From assembly GCA_963920525.1 (NCBI GenBank), contig OY986435.1, positions 303,216,908 to 303,280,907 on the forward strand: 64,000 bases of DNA, written 5' to 3'. The notes beneath the pieces are model-generated. The model saw only the letters and a list, made by a program, of their open reading frames with translations, did not search any database and was not told the origin of the DNA. Source of the stretch: Dichetophora obliterata (taxonomy: Eukaryota > Arthropoda > Insecta > Diptera > Sciomyzidae). The position numbers and the translations under genes were made by a program. How positions within the stretch are numbered: position 1 is the first letter of the stretch; every line of letters starts with the position of its first letter. Shown in pieces: positions 34,465 through 44,599 of this stretch.

Positions 34465-35786
34465 CATGATATGCTAATGACGCTACATGAAATTATGTTG
34501 ATCAACTTCTTACATGATGCAATAACGACTTTACTGGATAACATAATGATTTTACATGAAATCATAATGATTCTACTTTGCAAAATTAATGCCAACACAT
34601 GTACACCATTATTGTTATAATGCACTATATATTAACCTTAAAACATCTGAATTGGTACTACAATTTATATTACGATACAATATATGCAATTTATATTAAA
34701 AAAAAGTGATAATATTTGTATAGCTGGTTTCAAAAGCACCATCAACTGACGTGTTTTATTTTAAACAATATTACTGATGTGGTGTCTGGCGGACACCTTT
34801 TTAAAATCAATTATTTTTATGAAGTTCTTTATTTGTAAGGCCTGTAATATTTGTATAAAAAAAAAGTTTATTATGCAATGTAAGGTTAAAACTTTATATA
34901 AAAGACGTGTGTTTGAAATGATGTGGCTTATTTCATTGATACAAGTTTTACGGTGTTTGTCAGACAAGTCAGACGACGTCAGCTGCAGAGGGTTAAGCAA
35001 AAATTCGTACCGGAGGAGTGTATTTTCACATCCTTAGAAGTAACGGGATTTCATGATTACTTAATTGGGATTTCATGACTCTGATTCATATTATTGTTTC
35101 TATTATAAAAACCAACTCACGGAAAACTTATTTTAAAAATTATTTTTAAAAGAAAAGTATTGACCTTTTTAACGGTGTATAAACAAACCCACTCAATTTA
35201 TCCATTACTGAGCTGTGCTTGCGTGAAGATGAAATAAATCCGTTGAAATGCCAAAGTTCAAGTTTGAGCACAATTTTCTCAGAATTTCGCGCAATAGTTC
35301 AAAATTTGTTTTAGCATAAAATTTTTGATTTATTTAATTTGCTTTCTTATAAAATCAAAGTCATTAGCATATCTCTTAAAAGAACAAACTAAGTTGTACT
35401 TCAGAAAATGCTATTAATTTGAAAGCACAAAATTATTAAAACTGTCCAAAGTGAAATTTTCGAAGTACAAGTAACTTTGTTATTTTTAAAAAACATGCTT
35501 TTGATTTTTCTGTCATTGAAAAGAAAATAAAATAGACCACAACTTGGATGCTAAAAAAATTTTTGAATTATTATGGGTGGGTTCGTGTCTTCCATGAGCT
35601 AGTTTTTCTGCTAGAAACAAAAGTATGAATCAAATTCATGAAAACCCATTGAACGCCGTAAGTCCTAAAGGTGTGAATATAGACCCACCCACTCCCAAAC
35701 GATTTTTTGCTAAACTCGACCTCCTCTTCACATCCGGAAATATTTGTACTTTTACACTGAATACTCGTTTATTAAGCATCTAATGA
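34465..35786. other. AT-rich stretch with a short degenerate repeat
   Basis: 34465-34605 repeats the word TACATGAAATNATAATGA and relatives every 20-28 bp; similar words occur at 30487-30505, 30932-30990, 31450-31500, 35048-35085 and 41903-41933. No gene seen. Confidence 0.5.
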
Positions 35787-35788
35787 TA

Positions 35789-36425
35789 CCCAGCAAAAAA
35801 AGAAGGTAAAGTGGAAGGGAAAGTATTGAATTCCATCCCTTCCACTTTCATACCTTTTAACATATGCATGTCATTGGGAGGAATGCTTTCCTTAGTCTTC
35901 TCTAGAAGTGCTTCCAGAATTATTTCAATGAAAGATTTTTTTGAACCCTTAAATTAAAGGATTCTAGAATGTGTTTTTGAGGAGAACTTTAAGAAGGCAT
36001 TCCATGGAATGAAATGGCTTTTGTGGATAGGCGCTTAAAAAATTCTACGGAAAATATCCTTTTTCCCGATTTTATCGCGATTTTAGTGTTGGAAATGAGA
36101 AGTGTTTGGGTGGTTTTGTTGGGGCTTAAAAAAAATCCGCGTGAAATATTTTTTTCCCGATTTTCGCGGCACATTGGTATTTGACGTATTAAGTGGTTGC
36201 GTTTTGTTGGAGGTTTGAAAAATTCCACGGAAAATGAAAAATACATCAACAAAATAATTGAAATTAAATGCTATTTGAATGTCTTTGGGAAGTGGTTTAT
36301 GAGAATGCTTCTTAAAAGCACTTTTTTATAAGACTTAGAAGAAGTTCAGTTGGATCCATATAATGTCTTCTGGAAGCAGTGTCCCTAAGAAGACATGTCA
36401 TATTTGGAACAAAAATTTTGCTGGG
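35789..36425. mobile_element. Non-autonomous TIR element (CCCAGCAAAA ends)
   Basis: CCCAGCAAAAAAAGAAGG at 35789 and CCCAGCAAAATTTTTG reading back from 36425 are TIRs; TA lies on both flanks. A subterminal hairpin (AAAGTGGAAGGGA with TCCCTTCCACTTT) follows the left end. The centre holds about three diverged tandem units with AAAATTC(t/c)ACGGAAAAT and TTTTTCCCGATTTT. Non-coding. Confidence 0.78.
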
Positions 36426-36427
36426 TA

Positions 36428-37395
36428 TAGTCCAATTCTACTAAAATTTATTCAATTAAGTCTTCATATTTTTAAGGTTATTTCGTTTATGCTTAAAATA
36501 TGTATCTTTTTTAAAGTATGATATATAAATGACCTTGACGACCGCATTGTCAAAAATAAAAGCATAATAATAATATATCACACTGAAAATAGTCAGACCT
36601 TTGCACTACTCATCAAATAAAATAAAATCAATGAAAAATTTATAAGGTAATAAAATATGTAGTTTTTAGGTTTTTTTATCAAGAAATCATTAAATGGTTT
36701 GGTAATTGTTTTGTTTTATAACTGAATAAACATTTGTCTACACTGGATGGCTAAAATATGACATATAAATTATTTTTATAGCCAATTACATATTTTGCCG
36801 TAAGCAAGTATGTCTCTTGTAAACTATAGTCAAATAAAATTAGAAAGAAACTCTTTTCTCAGTGTATTTGAAAGAAAATAAATGCAATTCATAAGTACTA
36901 AAAAACTACAGCGGCTTAAATTCGAAACTAAATTTGTGATAAGCGTAACAGACAACAGTTAGATATTCCATTCGACTCACTTTAACCTGCAATCGAATAA
37001 AAGCAAAAACTCTAAACAACGATAAGCGTATAAGTTTATATAAATGCAAAAATAAAAGTAAACATTTCATAATTAGGTTACTTCTTTTAAGGTCCCCCCC
37101 TAGATAACCTTACAACTCTTCTTCGACGACTCTTTTCAACACCCACGTTTCGGTGTTCATAATATAACTCATTGTTTTTTATCGCGTTGCTCGCTTAAGT
37201 CTTTAGTTTTACGAGGCAAATCGCTGCAGGCTATAATTGTTTTTGATATGCTTATTTATTGTGCAAAGTACAACTTTATGTTGCAGTTAAGTCAAAATGG
37301 ATACATAAAAATATTTACTCAAAATTAATAACCGGAAAGTAAAATGAAATGGCCAAGAATACCACCACACTTGTGTTTGCAAATTCCTCTTTTAA
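36428..37395. other. Upstream region of a cuticle gene
   Basis: AT-rich, no gene seen. From about 37178 (GTTGCTCGCTTAAGTCTTT) it is homologous to the region upstream of the 49 kb gene. Confidence 0.5.
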
Positions 37396-37401
37396 CTTTA
37401 C

Positions 37402-37440
37402 TATAAAAACAAATGCAGCTTGTCCATAAATTAGTATTCA
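37402..37440 (+). promoter_or_regulatory. Core promoter of the 37525-38321 cuticle gene
   Basis: TATAAAAA at 37402-37409 and TTAGTATTCAAA at 37431-37442 near the expected start site. The same pair occurs at the duplicate gene (48913). Confidence 0.72.
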
Positions 37441-37524
37441 AAACAGGCAGTCGATCGCAAGTGAAGCATTTAGTTGGATTCAAGTTAAATATTTTGCATT
37501 TGCACATTTCATAAACCACGAGAA

Positions 37525-38321
37525 ATGGCTTTCAAGGTAAGGTTATTTGAAAATAATGTTATTTTTAAGGCGCAGGTGGACTATTTTTGAACTCATTTAC
37601 AAAAATAACTAGAGATATAGCTAAAGGATATTTTGCGAACTCAGCGCAAGATTTTAAAAGCAGTCATATAAACATTTGAAATATTATATTTCCTTTATAG
37701 TACATTTTCACTCTCACATTTGCTGCACTAGTTAGTGCGGGCATTCTTTATTCGGAGCATCCAATTCATGAGTATCCTCAGGAAAAGCAGCCCTATCAAC
37801 AGCCACAACAATTCGCTAGCCAGCCAGCTTACCAACATGCTGCACCAACACCGGCTTATCAACATTTCGTCCCAGCTTCGCAGCCGCAACATGTACTTGT
37901 TCAAAAGCAGCTCCACAAACAAGAGGAGCATCACGATTCCCATCCGCAGTACAACTTCAGCTATGATGTTCAGGATGCCATTTCGGGTGACTCTAAGAGC
38001 CAGACCGAAAGCCGCGATGGTGATGTTGTCCATGGCGAATACTCGTTAAACGATGCTGATGGATTCCGTCGCACTGTCAAGTACACCGCTAGCGATGCGA
38101 ACGGCTTCAATGCTGTTGTACACCGTGAACCTTTACCGCACAAGATTGTTGCAGCTACCGCAGCCGCTCCAGAACATCATTACAGACATTCTGCTTCTGT
38201 AAGTTATGCTGCACCAACTGATGTTATCAAGGCTTCAGCTACTCCTGAGCAACATGTCAGCTACGCTACATATCCCGTTCCACAGCAGAATACTCACGAA
38301 ATTTATCATCACCATCATTAG
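37525..38321 (+). CDS. RR-2 cuticular protein (Edg84A-like), two exons
   Basis: Chitin-binding cuticle protein of 210 aa. Exon 1 is 37525-37536 (MAFK, donor GTAAGG); exon 2 is 37701-38321 (CCTTTATAG acceptor, TAG stop). The intron is 164 nt, phase 0. The signal peptide ends at about residue 17 (AALVSA). Residues 22-82 are a Gln/His/Pro-rich linker ([16 protein letters not shown]). The RR-2 domain spans about 84-144 ([41 protein letters not shown]). The tail is Ala/His-rich and ends in four His. NFSYDVQDA and QTESRDGD set this gene and its 49 kb twin apart from the FAYGVDD group. The ORF has no internal ATG near its start, so only splicing supplies the start codon. AATAAA is at 38397-38402. 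Confidence 0.94.
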
Positions 38322-38503
38322 AACGAACTACTTTAGGAATAGTTGAAACTAATTTAAGCATAAGCTCATTCTTATTTGTTTTTATTTTTAAATTCAAATA
38401 AATGTTATATTCTTTCTATAGATAATATTTCTTTTGTTTTCTTTTAAACAAAAAGTTTTGGATAGATAATTTGGACTCGTATTGCAGAACTTCTTTTCTC
38501 TCT

Positions 38504-38551
38504 CATATAGAATACAAAAGAAAATACAAATTTTCTTTTGTATTCTATATG
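38504..38551. repeat. Perfect 21-bp hairpin
   Basis: Arms CATATAGAATACAAAAGAAA(A) and its exact complement, separated by the 6-nt loop TACAAA. It lies about 180 bp downstream of the cuticle gene stop. The stem is AT-rich and perfect, so it could be a young palindrome, a terminator-like structure or a tiny foldback. Confidence 0.9.
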
Positions 38552-39315
38552 TACCGTTTTCTTCTTCAATTTAGTAAAAAAATAATTTTGTTTGAAAAAC
38601 TCCCTAAAACTGTACATAAATAACCGAGGAACATTGGAAACATTTGACCAGTGTGAAGTTTGAAAAACATAATAACTCTATAAAATTTTTTCCACTACAA
38701 ATTAATACAGTAATACCTCAAAAATTAGAAGCTTCAGAAATAAGAATTATACAGAAATAAGAAGAAGTATTTTCAAAATATTGAAGCTTCTGAAATTAAA
38801 AGATTTTATTCTCAGATATAAATCAGATTGGTAAATTGCGCCGATGCCAGATCTGTCACTTTTTACAAGGCGGCTACCGCCAAGGTGGGTGAAGTGTGGC
38901 CTGTCACATGTTGAGAAGCGGTCTCAAACGAGGAAATCCCTAGCATATCTTGGTCACATTAGATGTGAGAGAACAGGATAAAAATGGCTCTGATTAGTTT
39001 GAAGCCATAGAAGTGGTAAGTTCTTAAACATATTACGCAAACGAAAATTTTGTGCGGCGTAAAGCCTTTTAAGTACAAGTCCTATCTTAATATATTTAGT
39101 ATGGTTTGGTAGGTTTTGACCTGTAGATGTGCAAACTGGACTTTTTATTTCTTAAAAATTTATATTTTTTAAGCTATAGCGAGTTAAAATTTGCGTATAA
39201 TTGTTGTTGCTACGTCGCTTTTTCTCTTCCTAATTTCAGCATATGCCTAAAAATATGTGAGGTATTTAGCGCCACCGCTATGAAACTATTATACTGACGA
39301 ATAATCTTATATAAT
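38552..39315. other. AT-rich intergenic stretch
   Basis: No gene seen. Confidence 0.4.
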
Positions 39316-40112
39316 CCCAGCAGAAAAGTGGATCATCCTATGAGCGATCTGGGAGTGCTCCCTGAGGAGCAGTGGAGTGCTCCTTATTGATCTAAGCTAG
39401 GTGTATTTTGTGTTCTCTTTTAACATTGCATGTCCTAGGAAGGGTAGCGCTCCCTTTAACATCACAGAGGAGCTTAAAAAGATCCAAATGATCCAAATGG
39501 ATCAGCAAAGCAACATTTAAAATATTTTTTTTTGTTTTTTTTTTTTAAAGATCAAAGAACCAGCAAGCGCCTTATACAAACAAGGTATGGTCTTTGACGT
39601 GAAAGGAAAAGGATAGATTAGCTAGAGGAATTAATTGGAACCATACGTGAATTATTGATTAGACGAAACAGACGTGAAAGACAATTCTTTCAATTGCTTT
39701 TAACCGAGGCTAGTGTGTGTTATGCCTTATCCTCGGCAAGCATTTTCAGCCCTTAGTTGTGTTTCTGTCCTTTAATTCCACATTTTCCCACAATTTAGTT
39801 GTGGATTTTTAGTTTTCCATAATTCTTACATGTAGGAAAGAACAAAGAAAGTGAAAAAAAACATGCACGAACCCGGAGTCGAACCAGGGACCTCTGGATT
39901 GTTAGTCTAGCGCACTCTCCACTAGACTACAATGGCCGATTTTTCACAGTAAATAATGATCGAGTTTCTTACAAAGCACATGCCTCACTTTATGTGCTTT
40001 TTTCATTGATTGCTCGCGTATTGATTTTTTAAAACAGTAAAGGAGCGCAAGAAAACAGCAAAAGAGCGCTGTTGTTGCTCCTCATAGGAGCGATCGCATG
40101 TTTTTTACTGGG
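39316..40112. mobile_element. Non-autonomous TIR element (CCCAG ends) carrying a tRNA-like segment
   Basis: CCCAGCAGAAAAGTGG at 39316 and CCCAGTAAAAAACATG reading back from 40112 are inverted ends, followed by related words (CCTATGAGCGATC on the left, GCGATCGCTCCTATGAG on the right). AT flanks both ends. The interior repeats GGAGTGCTCC and GAGGAGC words, contains the repeat shared with 27543-27612, and holds a tRNA-like sequence. No transposase. Confidence 0.68.
39872..39946 (-). other. tRNA-Val(AAC)-like sequence
   Basis: On the minus strand: GTAGTCTAGTGGAGAGTGCG (A-box), an arm CTAGA-CTAACAA-TCCAG with AAC in the anticodon position, and GGTCCCTGGTTCGACTCCGG (B-box and T-arm). The acceptor ends do not pair (GGCCATT against TCGTGCA), so it is a tRNA-derived relic rather than a functional tRNA gene. 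Confidence 0.6.
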
Positions 40113-41454
40113 ATTTTACAGCTAAAACGAGTGATGCCAGCCCGAGGACAGTAAAAATCCACGAATGCGACATAAAACATCCGTAAGTCAGTGTCAGAAA
40201 ATTTATATTTTTTTTTAATTTAAAACTAACAGCTAATAAACTCAATTGAAGTCATCAATAGTTTTTTAGTCCTTAACTTACAGCTAATAAACTCAAGTAA
40301 AGTCATCAATAGTTTTTAACAGATTTTTTTTTATTTGATTTTTCTATAAATTTTATAAGTTTAATATAAAAGTTACAAACAACGTAAAACATAAGTAAAA
40401 GTAAAGATAGTTAACAACTATTACTATAACTAAAACTTAAAAACATAATAAAAAAACGTTACTTTTATTCATTTTAAAGAAAAATTCGATTTTTTACATC
40501 TGTAATTATTATAAAAACAATAACATTGAAATACATTTTACAGGCACTTTAAGTTTGTTTTAACCCATTAATGACAGCGTATGATATGTCATACGCGATG
40601 AAAGCATTTATTAAAAATTCGCAGCCACTGTAAAGCTTTTGCTTCCAACAGCGTGAGAAAGCCAAAAATATGCTTTTTCCCATAAAAATTCTAAAATTAA
40701 CCCTTAAAGCCTAACTGTTTATTTTTCCTTTGAATTTTTGAACATTAATACAAATGAATGTCGAAAATTTCTAAAAATAAACTCAACGAGTTCTGGTGGT
40801 GAGCATTAATGGGCTAAGCTGTATACACTCGTCTTAAATGAAGCTGTCCACTGGCTCACTTCGAAATTAGATTCTATAAAACACTTTTGTTATTTGCAAG
40901 TGTTGATAAGCGCAAAGTTTTAACAAATTATGTAAATAAATTTTTTAGTGATAAGTACACTTTTTTTTTAACATTCCAAAATTTTTGACATAAAATTTTG
41001 TGAAAAAAGCGAGATCTACAAAAATGCTGTGTGACATTCTTAAAAATCCGTAGATTTATCTGTGCAAGGCTTAAATATTCGTAGAAAAGCGTCATTTCCG
41101 TGTAGCTGGCACCACTGGCTAAAACTATGACTGTGATACTATCAAAGTGATACTGGAATGATTTCTTGCAGTTGAAAAAAGATTTCTAAACTGTTGATCG
41201 GAAAATTTTTTAATTTAATAAGAAATTCCGCGTATATTGCAAAAAGGCCAAAATTAATTTCATTTCAATTTTGAACAGTTGAAAATCTATTCAGTTGCTT
41301 AAAATAAAATCTAGGTATGTTTGATTTTGGCGTTTTAACGCCACACGGGTTTACTAGTTATTCCAGTAGCTCTACAGCAGACAGCGCCTATAATCCTCAA
41401 AATGGCTTATTGTCATTTTCAAAGGCTGCCTTGACAGAACATACATACATTGAA
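40113..41454. other. AT-rich intergenic stretch
   Basis: No gene seen. 40222-40320 contains a direct repeat of CAGCTAATAAACTCAA(t/g)(t/a)(g/a)AAGTC about 60 bp apart. Confidence 0.45.
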
Positions 41455-42002
41455 ATGGAGAGAGGTAAAGGTAGTATTTATCCCTAAGGCAAATACCTTA
41501 GCCTATTAGTCATCTATCATCTTTTCTGCTGACAACACTCGAGAGACTAACTGACGCTCATATTCGTTGTAACATAGACCCAAATTTGCTTTCAGCTTCA
41601 CAACATGCTTACAGGAAAGGTAGGTCTGTAGAAATTTCCCTGCACTCCCTGGTAGACTTTATAGAAAATTCTTTTTTTCACAAGGAATGCACAATGGTAG
41701 CTTTTCTAGATATCGAAGGTGCCTTTTACAATGTTCCTTCTGGGGTAATCATTGGCGCGCTCATATATCTTCGGATGGATGAGTCGCTTTGTGCACTGAT
41801 AAACAACCTGTTTGCCAGAGAGTCGTCAGTGCATCTCTACGGGACTCAAAGACCAGGAGATTTGTGAGTAGGTTCATCCATCGGGGTATTTTCTATTACC
41901 TTTTGTATGGAATTATGAAATCATTATGAAATTTTATAGTCAATAAACTACTGAACAAAACAGAAAAGGTGGGCTACAAGGTGATTGCTTATGCGGACGA
42001 CG

Positions 42003-42865
42003 CACACAGGTTTAAAATAAAAAAAGGTGGCCAAAATTACAAACACCGAAAGTCGTCTATTAATAAAAATAAATTAAGATATCTCATTTAGGACAATTTA
42101 TTTTAATGTAAGCAAAAAAGAAACACAAAAATTTTCCGAGATGACTTTTTTATTCATTAAAGCATACAAAGAGGCAAAAATGTAGTATTTATCCATTTTT
42201 ATGTTTTTATAACAAAAGCTTGACCAAAACGAAAGATTTTACTGGAAAAGACGTTTCTAAAAAAATAAAATGCAAAAAAAATCATTTAATCCTAAATACA
42301 GCGGAAGTTATTAATAATATGAATAAGAAAACGAATTTTTTTTTCAAATGTAATACATAATTATCAATTTCTAAAATGTATCACCGAACGACTTGAAACA
42401 TTGGTATTTCTAGTATTTTGTAAGGCTTTTCCTAATATATGGCATTTTCACATGGCACCAGTTGGACCCAGAAAAATAATTCGGTTTAAATAAAAGGAAC
42501 TATGAAACAAAAATATTATATGGTTTTTAAATTTATGCATATTAATAATATTTTTAAAGCAAAGCATGCCTTGAAAACGGTACTTAAATAAAAAAAGTTT
42601 TAACGTTTACTTTTAACCCCAGACTCGAGCTCCACTACCATAGCTCAACCATTATTATTTTCATATTATCCACCATTTGGTTAAAAGCAATGCCACATTA
42701 TAATTTTTTTTTTCTCCTAATGGTGTTAGAAGTGACCATGGATAAATAGCACAAATTTTTGTTATTGATCATTATTCTGTATAATATAAAAACCCTTCTA
42801 GTTTTTGTGGTTATATTACGTGTTTATGAATTTTGGCCAGCTATTTTCAATTTTTGACCAGTGTG
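42003..42865. mobile_element. TIR element with CGACG target duplication, inside the reverse transcriptase
   Basis: CACACAGGTTTAAAATAAAA at 42003 and CACACTGGTCAAAAATTG reading back from 42865 are inverted ends; TGGCCAAAATT is shared further in. CGACG occurs on both flanks (41998-42002 and 42866-42870). Removing the element and one CGACG restores the codons for ADDVAIT. A 5-bp, CG-rich duplication and CAC ends are features of Transib elements, but no transposase is present, so the assignment is tentative. Confidence 0.85.
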
Positions 42866-43170
42866 CGACGTAGCTATTACTGCACAGGGCAAGTTCCTAG
42901 CACTCGAAGCTACTTGTGTCAGCTGGGCCAAAAGATATGGCTGGGCTTAAATCCCCAAAAAACCTGAACTGGTCCTCTTTACTAGTAAGCACAAAATTCC
43001 GAGCATATTTCCTCCTCATCTTGATGGCACTCAGCTACACTTCGTGGAAGAGGCAAAATACTTGGGAGTTATTTTGGATAGAAAGTTAAGCTGGAAACCG
43101 AATATTCTTGAGCGAACTAGAAAAGTCAATGTTGCTTTATATTCTTTTAAGAAAGCTATAGGTAAAACCT

Positions 43171-43520
43171 AGTGGCGGCCGTGGCCTAGTGGGTAGAGTG
43201 CGTGGCCCCTAAGCTAAAGAACCGCGGTAGCCCGGGTTCAATTCCAGCTCAGACAGAAAGTTTTTTCAATTGAATTAATTTTTCTGTTCGGTCGTCAGCT
43301 ACCTGCAGAAAATGGCAAACCTTAGAGAGTAAAAATTGCCATGTAAAGTTTCTGAGAACAAAAGCCGTTTGGAGTCGGCATAAAAACACGTAGGTCCAGT
43401 TCTCGGTCATTTGTGATTAAACATTTAATAACACGCACAACATAATTGATCAATAAAAGCTAGTTCAAAGTCCTTCCAAGGGCTGAAATGGCCAGCTTAT
43501 TTTTTTAATTTTTTTTTTAG
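43171..43520 (+). mobile_element. tRNA-derived SINE, family 2, copy a
   Basis: The head has CGTGGCCTAGTGGGTAGAGT (A-box) and CGGGTTCAATTCC (B-box), spaced as in a tRNA gene. The body continues with CTCAGACAGAAAG, CTGTTCGGTCGTCA, AAAAATTGCCATGTAAAG, CAGTTCTCGGTCATTTGTGA and CCTTCCAAGGGCTGAAA, and the tail is T-rich. It shares over 300 bp with 50517-50833. The flanks GGTAAAACCT (left) and GTTAAAACCT (right) are an imperfect target duplication within the retrotransposon relic. Confidence 0.9.
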
Positions 43521-44599
43521 TTAAAACCTTGCCTTTAATGCATGCTGGATTTATACAGCTATAGTGAGGCCAATATTGCTATACGGTGTCTGTGTCTGGT
43601 GGACAACACTAAAAACACAGTATTATTGAAAACTTTTAGGGAAAGTACAAAAAACTGCTGCCGTTTGTATTAGCAGAGCTCTAAAGTCCACTTCATCTGA
43701 AGCGCTAAATGCAGCTCTTTGTTTAATACCGACTTAGCCATCCGACTTAGAGCAACCGCACACAGGTTGCTTTCACAAAGTAATCCCTACCAAGGTAGAA
43801 TGGGACGTTTTACTGGGGAGAATCTAGACATCCGAACCTTATTTAGACTACCTGATCATTGCAGTGCTTTCTAGGCGAAAATAATGACCATTTAGTGAGC
43901 TCTGGAATGGCTGAGGTATTGTGAGATATCAACCCAAGATATCTACATTTTTACGGAATACCAAACAGTGATAAAATCTTTTGGAGATGTGTTATCAATT
44001 GCCCTCAAATGCTGCTTGTCTCTTAATGAGATAGCTGATAAGTTTGGCATCTATCTGGTCTGGGTACCAGGGCATAGGGACATTCATGGAAATTATAGAG
44101 CGAATGAGCTTGCTAGGAAAGGTAAAACGGTAGCGTTGTTGCCTAACATGGAAACATTAGGCATGCCACCATATGGGTTTATATATGGTCTACCACCACC
44201 ACAGCTAGACAGATTTGGCCCCATTTTGCTGAAAAACGCACGAGAAAACTCAGAAATGCAAGGAAAGCTAGTTTGTAAAAATCTATAATGTATAAATTTG
44301 TGAACTGAACGAATATTGTTTGATAATATACAAAGCAATGGCAGCAGCGTTTGTATATTTGTTCGTTGTAGATGAAACGAATGCCTTTGTAAAATATACA
44401 AATTTTTCTTTGTACAATGAACAAACGGTCATTTGTATTATCCACAGAGTCGTTCGTAGGCTGAAAAGAACAAACAGCTTCATTGGTGAAGCAAGCGGGG
44501 AGACAAGGGGGGCAGTTGCCCCCCGATATATAAACCCCCGCTAGGTAAACAATTAAAAAAGAAAACTTCAAAAATTATTCAAATTATCAGTTTTTTTAC

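Larger units (their letters stand above)
41455..44290 (+). pseudogene. I/R1-type retrotransposon ORF2 relic with RNase H, split by two insertions
   Basis: Reverse transcriptase and RNase H pieces in order. 41455-41880: VKVVFIPKA, then IDPNLLSASQHAYRKGRSVE, MVAFLDIEGAF (with the motif A Asp). 41941-42002: VNKLLNKTEKVGYKV, AYADD (motif C). 42866-43165: KKPELVLFTSKHKIPS, AKYLGVILDRKLSWKPN. 43530-43960: HAGFIQL, ILLYGVCVWW, KTAAVCISRALKSTSSEAL. 44000-44200: IYLVWVPGHRDIHGNYRANE, LARKG, the end of an RNase H domain. Many stops and frameshifts are present. A TIR element (42003-42865) sits between the YADD codons and their continuation, and a SINE (43171-43520) follows KAIGKT. RNase H points to the I/R1/LOA group rather than Jockey. 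Confidence 0.85.

Noticed and set aside
36584..36863. Possible MITE with CACTGA ends
   Set aside because: Only about six terminal bases match and no flanking duplication was found.
37735..38049. ORF of 104 codons and its antisense partner in the 37.5 kb gene
   Set aside because: Out of frame with the RR-2 domain; the true frame runs 37701-38321 and gets its ATG by splicing.
44093..44571. Minus-strand ORFs of 102-130 codons
   Set aside because: Antisense to the RNase H part of a retrotransposon and to simple sequence; no known domain.
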